64,000 bases of DNA from Stropharia rugosoannulata (GCA_028532985.1 JANCIK010000006.1:2852001-2916000), one strand, 5' to 3'. Shown: positions 48,645 to 60,388, counted from the stretch's first letter. Numbers and translations: made by a program. Notes: generated by a model from the sequence alone, not told the origin.

Positions 48645-50319
48645 ATGCAGAGTCCCGGAGCCATCGACCTCGTCTCAGTCGGCCAATTCCGACATGTAGA
48701 AAAAGTTTCCTTATCCCCTGATGGTCTATACATTGCAGTGGGCGTTAAACATGACTCTGGGTTTAAGGTACGGCGCACGCTTTCCGCAATGACTTAGTCC
48801 TAGGCTTATAGTGCTCATGTGCGGGATGACTCCAGATTTTTAGAAAAATGGAAAATAAAAGCGGTTGGACTACTCAAGCTACCTTTGATCATAGTCCCGA
48901 GGGGATTTTTCTCGGCGTGGGCTCATTTGCCTGGCACCCCTTCAGCGAAGGCTCGTTAATCGTTGCCGATATATCTGGTGTGATTCAGGTCCTTAACCCC
49001 AGCCACGATCATGATACAGTGAGTATATATGCACGCAATATACGTATCTGATTTCGATACGATACTGATCAATTCGGACTCGGACTAGACGGTCCTGACG
49101 TGTGATATAAGGCTGTCAGACTTCTTCGTCTTTGAAGACCGTGAATATGGACACACAAAATCCCTTACATTAACATGTCTCAATGGCAGTGGTGAAGAAT
49201 TGGCTGGCTATGTTGACAACCGCTTTTTTACGTTGAAAAATCCGTGGAGTATATGTGATTCATTTTTTTTGATATACTATCGCTGACTCGCACATTTATA
49301 ACATGAATTAGTCAAGCCTCTGGAGTATATCAATGTCGCGCCTTCAAATATGATCCCTGAAGACTTCCTCACGGACGACGAGAAGCCTCTTGCCCTCCAA
49401 TATAATGATGCGGACTTGTTAATGACAATTTTTCCACGAGGCTGCCTGTAAGACTTGATCATGATCAGACGTAGCATCTATAACCAACGTCTTGTAGGAT
49501 AATATCTACTACCTCAGTTCCTCACAAAATTGTCTCATTTATGAGGATTCCGGTATGCAGAGCTCTGTGAGTCATTCACTTTGGAATATGGCACGTTACA
49601 ATATGTTTATTTTATTGCTTGTAGGTCTTCTGCGAGCTTTTCACCGGATAAGAAAACATTTCTTGGTGTAACGATTTACGGCGAAGTTGAGTTGTACTCA
49701 TTAGATACTAACTCATTCATAAAGAAGATTATGAGATCCAACTCTCCTTTGCGCTCAGTCGAGAGCGCGGTTTTCTATGATCGTAAATCTCTTGCTATGG
49801 TCGAGAAGCCTGAGCCCAGTTCTATCGGGAAAGAGCTCAAAATCATTATCATGAAGGCGTCAGATTATTATGCACCTGACGAAGAAACCTCATTCGTCGA
49901 GCTTAAATTCGCCAATCTGCAGGGTCAAACTCGCGCATCATATCCTTCATGTAAGCACTGACAACGACAAAAACTTCAAAATTTGCTATCCTATATTGAC
50001 CATTGACAAATCTACGTGTATCGTAGTGGGTCCGGAACCATCCATGGTGAGTGCCGTCAGATGGTATGTAAGTAGTACATGCTTTCTTATATCAACAACA
50101 GGAAGCAGGCATTATAGCTGGTGTCGGCCATATAATAGTTCCTATGAGCATACTGGGGAACTATTGGCGCTTTGTAGTAATTGCTCCTGATGTAAGTTTT
50201 TAACTGCTATTTTCAAGGACATGTTACATCCAACTTGAACATTTTTGCAGCAGCTCATAAGCCTTGACAATCTCGCCGTCAACGAAGAGTTTAATGAAAG
50301 TCGCATCTCCGGTACATAG
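48645..50319 (+). CDS. Propeller-like (WD40-related) protein, lineage-specific
   Basis: The start is ATG at 48645 (MQSPGAIDLVSVGQFRHVEK). Readable exons give VSLSPDGLYIAVGV, FAWHPFSEGSLIVADISGVI, VLTCDIRLSDFFVFEDREYG, LEYINVAPSNMIPEDFLTDD, RIISTTSVPHKIVSF, ASFSPDKKTFLGVTIYGEVE, SLAMVEKPEPSSIGKELKI, then AGIIAGVGHIIVPMSILGNY and a final exon QLISLDNLAVNEEFNESR ending at 50319. The repeating pattern of a strand, SPDG/SPDK or WHP, a hydrophobic strand and a G-(V/E)-(I/V) turn is that of a beta-propeller, although no canonical WD dipeptides are present. Introns have normal GT-AG ends; the intron near 49920 is unresolved. A probable relative is at 57835-59848. The function is unknown. Confidence 0.55.
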
Positions 50320-51654
50320 TCATCAGTCGCTCTCTACTTATCTCCACTCATTCTAAGCTATGTCATGATTTAGTTGTCAGGACATGAGAAAGAATCGGGA
50401 TTACTAGACAACATCGATCGCAAGGACAATTTCTTTATCAGCTAGTTTTTAAATCTGTTATGAGTGGAAATAAATACATTTGAGAGATACACAATTAACT
50501 CTGATGATGAATCCACCATGGCCATCCGTTTTCTTATTCGCATAGGATAAACGCACAAACTACTTGTCGTAGAGCTCCGTCGGTAGCACTGATCGATTAT
50601 GAGGGCTGGCGCCTGGCTATGGCTACACAGCGATCGCGACAGGCTATTCCTTGTTTATGGCCAGAAATGTTTAAGTCGGCCGGGCTTGTCATATATAATG
50701 TTAAGGCTAATGGGTACAGAGTTCATTGCGCTATCAATCGTGAATCACTGAATTCTTTGGCACTCATGGCCGTATGGGCACTGTCTCTCCATGATGGCGA
50801 TCCCGAAGTACCGGATGGGATTTTTGGATCCACATGGGCTGCCGTCACTTGATTAATTAGGATCTCTGAAGCCTGAAGATTTAGATCAGTCCCGGCCGCG
50901 CCTCACTCGAGTCGTTAGTCGTGACCAGGTTGCAAAATGACGTCCTCCATGCCCGCTCTTTCCGCGGGAAATTAAACGCACAGATTTGTACATAGTGAGT
51001 TTCGTGTGCGAGTACGAGTCGGGAATAACTACGCATCCATGCAATTCGTCATGATCATGAGCAGGACGAACAATGGGAGTACCAACAGCTCCATTGTTCG
51101 ATGAATATGGCTAAAGCCGATAACGAATTCTTGAGGAATACCCGTTATTATATGCAAATCATATCCACGAATCATTAGCTTCATGATCATAAGCCACGCC
51201 AGGCCACGCACAAAACCGTGGGTTTCATGCTCATGATCAAAGAAACGATAGGATACTAAAGACCAAAGTATTAACCCCATTTGTCGAACAATGGCCCCGC
51301 GACCTCAGGTCAGTACAGTGTGATTAATTTTGGCCATGGAGGTCCTTTGGAGGTTCTAACTTCGAATTCTAACAATTGACCGGCCGCGGGTATAGACGAG
51401 CCGATGTTTTGATCCATGTTCTTTCAATATGTCGCAATATACATGTATATACATATATGGAGTTGTGTGAGCCTGTATGTACACCACATTTTTAGAATTG
51501 GATAAGATAAGCGCCACCAAGCGCCGCAAATCAATTAACTCTATTCAAACAAATAGTTAAATAAGGTTTTCTGTATATCGATCTGTGCGCCTTGGGCATG
51601 CCCGGCATGATGCATAAGGATAGATGAGGATGCATTTTGCATTGGCATCCAAGG

Positions 51655-51830
51655 CTGGTCAGGAGGTTCAAACAGTCGAATGCTAAGTTTCGATACCCGA
51701 CGCTTACCTTTTGGAGGTCGGCAAAAAATAAGATCTACCGGAGGTCTGCTTTTGCCGTTCCCTGGGAATGTCACGCAGTAACGTGCCGGACGGCTGAGAG
51801 CTGAGTTAGAATGAAAAAGCAAAACGTTCT
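51655..51830 (+). repeat. Dispersed repeat, copy 2 of a pair
   Basis: Counterpart of 46940-47130; see the shared CAGTCGA-ATGCTA, GACGCTTACCTTTT and GAATGTCAC blocks. Confidence 0.6.
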
Positions 51831-52030
51831 CACAGACATTGGTTGGATACTATTGGGTAGAGTTGTAATTTTTTTCAAAAAAATATTGGAAGATGGTTTA
51901 ACGGTGTAAAACTCTATAAATCACATCGCATGTCGTATTCCTTGGTCTAAGTACTTGTACGCGAGAAAAATGAATCAAGGCGAATTGTTGATCATGGCGA
52001 GAAGCATTCAAGTTGTTACCTTCGGCGTAC

Positions 52031-52070
52031 GTTCGAACTCGGTTCGAACATCAGCCACCGACGTTCGAAC
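52031..52070. promoter_or_regulatory. Three GTTCGAAC palindromes in 40 bp
   Basis: Perfect 8-bp palindromes at 52031-52038, 52042-52049 and 52063-52070, followed by the related ATGTTCGACGAAC. The clustering suggests a binding site for dimeric proteins, but no nearby promoter is established. Confidence 0.4.
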
Positions 52071-52931
52071 GTTAGGCCATCGATATTTGAACATGTTCGA
52101 CGAACAGGGTCCACCCATGCTGATCGTCCATCCGGGCCGCTGACGTAGCTGGGGTACCGAGCGTTGGGCGACCGCGAGGGGTCTTAGAAGTTAGAAACTT
52201 AGCATATTGCACAAAATATCTTATGTAGTCTTAAAAAAGAGATTGATTAATGTACTACAGATTGTTTTTTGTCCTGTGTTGTATCTAATAGATAACATCT
52301 ATGTATAGCTTGCTCATTTGTTTTCACAATATAACACGATGTTTTCAGTCTTCTTGAACTCATTTGTGTATTCACGTGTACAAGATAGTATTTTGTGTAT
52401 TACCATATTTATTCAATGTCTTGTCTAGTATACCGCTACGCAGATAATCAATAACCATTTTCATGTCTACTCTCCATCTATCTACTACTACACATCTGGT
52501 AGCTTAATTAGTGCTCTACAAGGGAGTTATGCGCATGCGCACGTTCGAGAAAGGGGAGCGGAGTCCACAGCACGGCAGGATAAAAGCGAGACTGCCCTGT
52601 TTTTGCCGTGTTGCCACTGTGACTAAGGTAACAGGTCGATACAAAAATGGGCCTTACCTTGTGCTCGGCGGACGGAGGAGGACCGTGAGACCATGTGTGT
52701 GCCTGGATCGAAACTTAGCAATCGAACCCGTCCTCGATCTTTTGATGTGTGGTACACAGATCTTTCATTGGATCTTTCAACTCTTTTACCCCCTTTGCCA
52801 CGCGAGGACTGACTGCGACTGATCAAAGTACATCGGGATCCATGGCACGTGTTGACGTTGATTAATTGATTACCGGCTAGGCCATTGTGTATGTATGTAT
52901 ATATACGCATCGTCAAATTCTATTATTTTAG

Positions 52932-53285
52932 ATCTAACCGTGCATATGATTATCGAACAATAATGAGAGCACATAATTAATTATCACTGACCGATTTGAT
53001 GCGTGTAGTTACGATAGTCCAGGTACTTCCAATTCTAACCATATGTATCGAACAATGGGAGGGTGTATAAGCACTGACATACAATTGTACAATTGATAAT
53101 AACTACCGCGGTTAGAACCATATTTATCGAACAATGAGAGGATGTATTGGCCGTGACACCCGACCGAATCAATTGACACCTCGCAGTCACGATTCACTGG
53201 AGCTGTACGACCGACTTGATCACAATTAAGAGGAATTCATTAATCTAACCTTATGTATCGAATAATGAGACGATGAGAGGGGCCC
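52932..53285 (+). repeat. Four diverged repeats with core TCTAACC(A/T)TATGTATCGAA-CAATGAGAGG
   Basis: Copies near 52932, 53034, 53113 and 53243. Each contains a (T/A)ATCGAA(C/T)AAT core followed by GAGAG(G/C) or GGGAGG. Spacing is 80-130 bp, and intervening sequence is also partly related (a CACTGACC or GTGACACCCGACCGA block). Confidence 0.65.
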
Positions 53286-53358
53286 AAGAGGAGCCGTTTG
53301 CTCCTCAACATGATCTACGTCACAGTATGATACTACCACGTGCTTGTGGTCTAGCTAG

Positions 53359-53581
53359 CACTGCTGGCGCCGACCTATATTTGGTGACCAAAAAGATGCT
53401 TCCAGATATGTCATGTTTTTGGTTGCATCGTTTTGGCGGGTAAAAAGGCATCGGTCTTACCATTTAAGGGAACCCCGAAGACTTTTGTGACCTTTTTGTG
53501 AGCCATACATGTCGATTTGAAAACATGACATATTCGCCGGCACATTTTTGGCCATGAAACATGGGTAGGCGCCAGCAGTGT
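53359..53581. mobile_element. CACTG-ended MITE, copy 2
   Basis: 223 bp. Ends CACTGCTGGCGCC and GGCGCCAGCAGTG, flanked by TAG at 53356-53358 and 53582-53584. It is the best preserved of the three copies. Confidence 0.9.
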
Positions 53582-53689
53582 AGGTTGGTTAAATTAATTG
53601 GCTACTGTTATAAATTATGTTCGGTGGATCGTGGTGTAATAAGAAGGTACATATATATATACAGTCATGAAGAATGATGACGTGATGTT

Positions 53690-54639
53690 CTACAACTTGC
53701 AGCGTATAATTGCTTCCATCCGTGCGTCGCTTTCGTGCAAGTATCTGGGGGTTCCTTGGTAGGTCGGGCAAATAACATAGTTATTGTCTAATGGATGATA
53801 AACAAATCCGAATTCACGGGTCGAATATTTGTTGCCAATTTCAACCCACTTGTCTTCAAATCTTTGCCAGGCCTGGCAATAGGCCGCTCTGCGTTCAAAA
53901 ACGACGTCTTCAAAACGAGTATGGATATAGATATCTCCCTGCCGCAAAACACCAGTAAAGGTCGAAATTTGAGGTCCTGGTATATACGTGTCCGCCCATG
54001 ATTCGTAGTATCGCCAGACAGCGCCATTGTTACGAATTGAGTTCAAGCAGGATTTGTACGGATTAGAAGGTGGGTGTGCTTGAAATATGCCCATAATACT
54101 TTGGTCGTCGCTGACTGTCCACCCTGTTCCAGATATAGAAAACTTAAACATGGTCAACAATTGTTGTTGATATGGTGTATATTCTCCGTGTTCTATCGGT
54201 GGACGTTTGATGATCAACGAAAACAAGGATTGTTTATCAGCTCGGCCGACGCTGTCGCGTCCGCAGTCAGCATCCACTACGATAAATTTCGAGATGCTCT
54301 GCACCCCATACAGTCTGTAAATCAAATGCATAATTATGTTATGAATTTTGCGACTTAATTACATGAGGTCACTGACCTGGAGCGCTGATTATTGATTAGG
54401 ATAATAAGTCGAATAATAATATCACATTCAGAATCAAAAAACCCATCGACATCGTTGAGTATATCATAAATCTCGTTGCTTGAGCTGCAACTTAGAAGAA
54501 GCTTGGCGTGTGTTGGTTGCAATGCTTTAAACGGGAAATCGCTTTCAAGGCGCAAAAACTTGACAATTTCGAAAAATAAGTCGTGTTCTATCGCATCTAC
54601 ATCATCCAGCTGCCATTGGGATTGGGTAACCATGGCCAT
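53690..54639 (-). CDS. Protein of unknown function (paralogue pair member 1)
   Basis: Two exons, 54639-54377 and 54314-53690 (888 nt, 295 aa), joined through a 62-bp intron with GTCAGT donor and TTACAG acceptor. The N-terminal 85 residues are helical (AIEHDLFFEIVKFLRLESD). The C-terminal part has WTVSDDQSIMGIFQAHPP, then GVLRQGDIYIHTRFEDVVF and KWVEIGNKYSTREFGFVYHP. The GDIYIH block followed by W..(V/I)...W/K..(H/G).....HP aligns with the neighbouring gene at 54968-56337, so the pair looks like a tandem duplication with diverged N-termini. No known domain is recognised. Start choice: the first ATG of an ATG-GCC-ATG pair. Confidence 0.6.
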
Positions 54640-54967
54640 GACTGTGTTATGCAGGACGCGCGTTGAAAGATGTTGTGGACAAGACAAGATTGATCGATGG
54701 TTGCACATGTATGGGTTGATTTATAATTGCAGGATATGTCTGTGTGAAACTTCCATGTACAAACGCTAATGTTTACTACATATCCTTGATATATCCAGCA
54801 CTGTGACATTGATACCACTAGCTTATCACACATAATTAAACAGGAAAAGAACCATACATTGATACTAGATCCTAAATAGTACCAGCACATGCGATGTACA
54901 CGTAGGACACCTGGATTTGATTCAAAAAAGGAAGAAAAAAAAGAGAACTGGTAACTAGTCTGAGGCG

Positions 54968-56337
54968 TCACTGTGCCTCTGCATCCTTTGCCGCCCCCGC
55001 CTTTTCTACATTAGCGGCATGAGATTTGGCGCCATATACGGGTTCTTGGTTCTTCGTAGCAGGAAAATATAGCGCGAGTGTCTTTTGACTAGGGTGTAAG
55101 ATCTGCCCATGTTGTAGATACGTCTCGGTCTTGTTCTGCCAGTCTCCATTCACGATCTGCCACAGTCTTCCTGTCCTTTTGGCCGATATTTGTGCCTCGT
55201 GCTTAGCAGAATTGTAATGGATGTATATGTCTCCGGCGCGCAGACCTCCAGGACTGATAAGCGGTTTTTCCAAATCTTGCTCCGAGGCTGACTGATAGAA
55301 CGTCACGTTGTAATCGACATGGTTAGCCGTATAAGTATTAGTAGCCCTGAAGGGATTCTCGGGAGTGTAGCCCAGGTAAGGTGGAACACCTTGTCTCCAA
55401 GAGTTGTCCCGACTTTCACGTCCATGTCGCGAAGAAGAGGATGCAATACTAGAGGACGATGAGGGATGCGCAGAAGAAATGGTGGATAAAGCAAGAGGTT
55501 GAGCGACGCCAGGCGATAAAGTTGAGACAGGTTGAGTGGGGCCAGGCAATACAGCGCTGCTAGGCGAAGTGTGACTTGGCACTGGCGCTGATGCGATGGT
55601 AGACACGCTAGGCTCGAGTTGGGATTGGGCTGAGGTTGAGGACATGCCAGGTGTCGGCGCATTGACAGCGGGCAAAGTGGGAACAGCTGTGACATGCTGG
55701 GACAGCGTGGAAGGGGTGCTCGCGATGGGCGCTCGGCCTCGGAAGAGATGGGCACTGATGGATTCGGGGGACGCGATCCGGGAGCTAGTGGTCCTAGTTT
55801 GCTCAGCGACGATGGTCCACAAGTCGTCAATAATGTACTCGGCAGATGTGTAGCTGCTGCTGGGTTGGAAGTCCCCGAGCTTCCGCAGGTCTTCTACAAC
55901 ACTATAGCGCGACCTGGACGTGTTGCTGAAAATCGTGGAGACGAAATTATCTATGCTAGATGCGCTGGCTGCAGGGTATGACTTCGATAGCATATTCTTG
56001 ACCATTACTTGAAGATTATCTCCGCTTCTGTACGTATAGATTAACAATACTATCTTTAAGCGAGCCTAAGTACTACTCACTTTCTGTTGAGATACGCTTG
56101 AATAGGACTTTCACTAACAGTTTGAGCGCCAATACTGCGATCGGGGCCTCGCTCTAGTGGTGGACTCGGCGTAGCGACCTCTGCTGTTGCTAACGATACA
56201 GTAGCGTTGAATTCATTTTGAATGGCAGAAAAGTCCAACAGTAGGGGCTGTCCACGGTTAATTAGATCTAAGGCATTGGCTTTGAAATCTAAACTTTGTG
56301 CGTACGTCGAGACCAGGAAAGGCCCAGTTTTGCTCAT
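54968..56337 (-). CDS. Protein of unknown function with Ser/Thr/Pro-rich linker (paralogue pair member 2)
   Basis: Two exons, 56337-56081 and 56027-54968 (1317 nt, 438 aa), across a 53-bp intron (GTGAGT, GTACAG). An N-terminal region (MSKTGPFLVSTYAQSLDFKA) is followed by a helical stretch (NLQVMVKNMLSKSYPAASAS, YIIDDLWTIVAEQ). Next comes a linker of about 130 residues dominated by Ser, Thr, Pro and Ala, and a C-terminal block, PLISPGGLRAGDIYIHYNSA followed by RLWQIVNGDWQNK and HPSQKTLALYFPA. That block is shared with the gene to the left. The very high Ser/Pro content looks like an intrinsically disordered spacer. Function unknown. The frame upstream of 56337 is open but lacks an ATG. Confidence 0.6.
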
Positions 56338-56977
56338 AGGAAGGCCTCCTATGACCAGGAAGCCGTACAACAGACAAGGCGCGGCTCTGGTGGTCGCGTT
56401 CTGCAGGGGTACCGGTACGCGCGTCGTCGTTATCAAGGTGAGCTCGCGGCATATTGATCATGAAATGATTGTCGCGAATAGCAGTACTAGTACTGTATCT
56501 CCATGATCAATTTTCTGCTATTTATTTGCTTCCACGCCAGAGAAAACATGTCATGATCATGGGTACAAAGACATCCGGATCCGGATTCGAATTCGTTGAT
56601 CTTGATTCTTGAGAAATCGCGATCGTGACCTCATGAACCGAGTACTATATATTATTACGTAGTCGTCTTCAAGCTTCATCATTGATTATATTTATATCTA
56701 CCCCACACACATTCTTGTTGCCAGGATCCTAGGGCATATATGTAGACGTATGTACATGAGTGTGGTTGGTGAAGTAAATATCGTGTCATAAGAATCATGT
56801 TCATCAGAATATTATTTACAAGTTGCAATTTGCAAGAGGTTCCATGATATGAAACAAATCATTAAAGCCCGACAATAACCTCGCTCGGAAGAGGATGGCC
56901 CGATTCGTGTTCTTCTAAGCCGAGGAAACTTAGGTATTGTTAATACGCGTAATCACGGATATGTATGGTCAAACAGC

Positions 56978-57343
56978 TTACAGCCCCACAGCCCTTCGCA
57001 TCAAAGAGACGGGCCCTGCCGGTTTACAAAGAACTGGCACAAATTGGCCCAAAGAGACCACCGCCACCTCCCCCCGCCAGGCGATGACTTTGCGTATGGA
57101 TTTCAGAGAGTCGTTCACCGGCAAACTTTCGTCGTAATAGCCTGTGATTAGGTAGCGAACCCGGCCGTTGACTATTATGGTCGTTTGCAGTGGAATATCA
57201 TTGGGATTAGAAAATTCGGTGGTTATGATTCTGGGTCTAGAATTCCCCTCCCAAACCACCTTTACTGGTCGTCTGACGTTATGACTCCGTTGTGTCAAGA
57301 AAAAATCGGCTAAAACGACTTTCTGCTCAGAGAATCCAAACAT
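56978..57343 (-). CDS. Hypothetical 121-aa protein
   Basis: A single open frame from ATG at 57343 to the stop at 56978. The peptide has alternating hydrophobic strands (KVVWEGNSRPRIITTEFSNP, TIIVNGRVRYLITGYYD, GEVAVVSLGQFVPVLC) that suggest a small beta-rich domain. No family is recognised. It lies beside the paralogue pair and on the same strand, and could belong to the same lineage-specific cluster. Confidence 0.5.
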   Translation of the reverse strand: MFGFSEQKVVLADFFLTQRSHNVRRPVKVVWEGNSRPRIITTEFSNPNDIPLQTTIIVNGRVRYLITGYYDESLPVNDSLKSIRKVIAWRGEVAVVSLGQFVPVLCKPAGPVSLMRRAVGL

Positions 57344-57834
57344 TAATAGGTCCCAAAATGAGCTTCAAATTGATGAACAGACGTACCACGGGCATTGTTC
57401 TGTCAGCTGAGTAGAGAACTATAAATTTAATTCTTTGCGCATGGAGGTCAAAGTTTATATAGGAGTTATCATACTCGTTGGGATCCTGATTTTCTGGGCG
57501 GAAGCAAAGACCTAATGCCGCACAATCTCATTTCATGTACACATCACAATTATTTAGCAGGTTGTGCGCGGTGTAACCTGGTATAGCCATGACTCCATTT
57601 GGCCATATTAGTTGTACAATGTGGACTGTATCATCTAGATGTAGTTGCTGTAATTTGGAGATCTAATCTAGCAGCTTTAATCTAGATTTGGGTCACTGCG
57701 ACGATAGGATACGACTCAATGAAGATTATAATATAATTGTATTTCCTCGCGGGTGTTATCCGCTATTTCTTATCTTCCTATCCTTGTAGTTGTCCTCTTA
57801 TATCGTCCAATTCCTAGCTATAGATTGTACCCCT

Positions 57835-59848
57835 ATGACTACGATGGACCAGGCGCCCTGCTTCGACAGAACGAGCATTGCACATATGCGGAGAGAGCAA
57901 GTGAATGTAACGGGCAATAGTATTCATGCCCTTGCATTTTCCGCCAGTGCCCGCTTTCTCGCAATTGGAAACGACAACGGTCTTCTGGAGGTGAGATATT
58001 TAGCCAATCATTTTCTTTCTGTTGTCAACAATATGCACAGATCAAAGAGGTTGACGATGGATGGGCCGCGATTCGCCTTTTCAAGGTCGGGTCAATGATT
58101 CGGGCCCTCGTCTGGCATCCCACAGATGAGAAAACCTTCTTCTTTGGAACCAGTAGTGGATGCGTATACAAAATAACTCTACAGCTCGACTCAAAAGAGG
58201 TGCGCAACAACGTTCACTAAGTCCATGATCATAACATCATGGTGCCACTTTTTTTAAGGATATCATTTGTTTTGACGTCGTCGAGGGATATATTCATTGC
58301 ATTGCCTTGAGTCATGACGCATCTACGCTAGTGGTGGCGTATGGAATCACAATCGCTTTTGTCATTAATCCATTTTTGCTCGGTAAGTGCACCCTCGTAT
58401 GAGAAAAATGAAATAATTATATGGATACGCCTTTGCAGACCATGAGGATCTGGGTACTCTGAATAAGATAACAGAGGAAACTCCGAGTCTTCCTGTCAAC
58501 TTGAATTCCATTTCGCTGCCTCGAGGTATTCATTTCCTCGATGTTGACACCATTGTCGTAACCTATTTTGGTATTGTGGGTGTAAGGTGAGCTATATATA
58601 AGCTATATATGCCTTCATAAATCTAATTTAACATATCATATGAGAACGTATAAACTATCTACCCTTCGTAAGGTGCAGGAATTCAGACCGACTTCATCTA
58701 CAGACTTGTGCGTGCATGGATATTACTTCTGGTCAAACTCCCTGATCAAATGAGCGTCTATATCAGTTACGGATCTGCGGCGCTCTCTCCGTCAGGAAAA
58801 CGTCTGGCCGTCACCAACCTTAGCCAGGGCATTGACTGGTTCTCTTTCTCACATGGTCGTTACATGTCAAGTTCAGTCTTTGACTTTTCAGGGGCATCGG
58901 GATCGATAAAAATTTCATGTCTGTGCTTCCTAGACGAAGATACGGTTGTCGTCGGTCAGGGAGACGGTAATCTTTTTTTTGTTACTTTTGGCATGTCTGC
59001 CAACCCATACTATACGGCTATAATACCGCATGCTTCGGGTTGTAAGTTCTTTTTCCGTTCTATATGTAAGATGATACTGAATGGAATGAATATCCCATAG
59101 CTATCCAAACCATTGTAAGCTATCAATTTCCCTGAGCCAGTAAAGCCCTCTCATTGCTAGCACAGGCATTGGGAAATCTCCCTGACTCTCAGAACCCAAT
59201 GGTGGTGGCAATCATACATGGACTGGATTCGTCGCTTTCTGCGGTCGTTGTGGATGTGCAACTTAGTCATGGCCATGCTAGAAATGCGAATATCAGTGGC
59301 CTTTCCGTTGCTTTAACTAAGCGTATCCTCCCTGTGGTAAGTAGCTCGCTATCAATTACATGGTAATACATATACTGAGCGACGTGTAGATATGGAAGCA
59401 CAGACTATCAATCATTATGGCTGTTGTCTCACTAGCCCTGTTTTTTATTCAGCATAATGTTCGATACGGTATAGGTCTTGGTTCTTACAGCCGTGGGTCC
59501 CAGCAGGGCCAGTACTATCGCCAGGTTCATCCTGCCGCAAAGCGTCTTGCTCTCTCGGAAACAGGGTCACGTCCTTCCAAAGAGCTGGTGTTGACTGATA
59601 TCAAACATCTCACAACCACGGTTACTGAGTACGCACCAGTCTATACCACTGAATTGGTAACAACTACGAGCACGATAACGAAGTCCATTTCTCAGTCTTT
59701 CACTACCACCATAACAGCTTCCCCCTGCAGCTGCCCACAGCAGACTGAAACGTCAGGCAGGGCAAATGGGAGTCATTGCGTTTGTACAATATCTGGGACC
59801 ATATCTGTAGGAGTCGAGAAACCGTCCCCGACTAGTCCACCGCAGTAA
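57835..59848 (+). CDS. Membrane-anchored propeller-like protein, lineage-specific
   Basis: The start is ATG at 57835 (MTTMDQAPCF). Exons 57835-57990, 58041-58199, 58259-58382 and 58439-58586 join in frame. Beta-propeller-like blocks are SIHALAFSASARFLAIGNDN, ALVWHPTDEKTFFFGTSSG and HCIALSHDASTLVVAYG. Further exons carry AALSPSGKRLAVTNLSQG, CLCFLDEDTVVVGQGDGNLF and MVVAIIHGLDSSLSAVV. The last exon (from about 59392) has a hydrophobic anchor, LSIIMAVVSLALFFIQHNV, then a Thr/Ser-rich tail (TTELVTTTSTITKSISQ). A luminal or extracellular tail is inferred. Exon edges between 58586 and 58760 are uncertain. It resembles the gene at 48645 in repeat style. Confidence 0.55.
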
Positions 59849-60215
59849 CGGGAGGAGCCCAGTCCAAATGCACACGTTCTAGATCTCTAATAGTCAGAAG
59901 CGAGTAATATAACTATTATTGTTTTGGTTTCTCTCTACTTCTGCTCTGAAACAGATATGGTGACTATGATCAGTCGATTCTAAGTCGATTCATTTAAATT
60001 CATTTCACATCTACATCTTTCATGAAGGCCCTCTATATATAACTGCCTCTAGCTAGCAGCTGCTACAACGAAATTCAGTGCAATGCTTTGCTCGACAAAT
60101 TTATTTAACACTCTAGTAGTGGCCATGATCATGACCAGCAGATCTAGAATAAATCACCGTAGCTCTAGGTATAGGTATGACGGGAAAGCGGCGAATTCTT
60201 GACATGCTGACTGTA
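59849..60215. other. Short intergenic stretch left of MITE copy 3
   Basis: Contains the 3' flank of the propeller gene and one CATGATCATG palindrome at 60124-60133. No gene seen. Confidence 0.5.
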
Positions 60216-60388
60216 CACTGCGCTAGCGCCGACCTGTTAACGACTTTGATGGTCAAAAGGCTGCTTCCTAGCTATCGGCGAGCAAAAAGGCATCGGCCTT
60301 GCCAATTAAGGGAACCCCGAGTAGTTTACCTTTTTGTGAGCCATATATTCGCCGGCACATTTTTGGCCATAGGTTGGCGCCAGCAGCG
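60216..60388. mobile_element. CACTG-ended MITE, copy 3 (shortened)
   Basis: 173 bp. Left end CACTGCGCTAGCGCCGACC, right end GGCGCCAGCAGCG with a T to C change at the tip. Flanks are GTA on the left and CTA on the right, so the 3-bp duplication has one mismatch. Internal blocks (AAGGGAACCCCGA, TTTTTGTGAGCCATA, TTCGCCGGCACATTTTTGGC) match copy 2, but about 50 bp are missing. Confidence 0.75.

Larger units (their letters stand above)
50320..53358. other. Intergenic stretch without a clear gene
   Basis: The plus frame 50560-50852 (RRAPSVALIDYEGWRLAM, MFKSAGLVIYNVKANGYRVH, ending TWAAVT) looks coding-like but is isolated and probably a fragment. The region also holds the second copy of a dispersed repeat (51655-51830), three GTTCGAAC palindromes at 52031-52070 and a four-unit repeat at 52932-53285. 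Confidence 0.4.
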
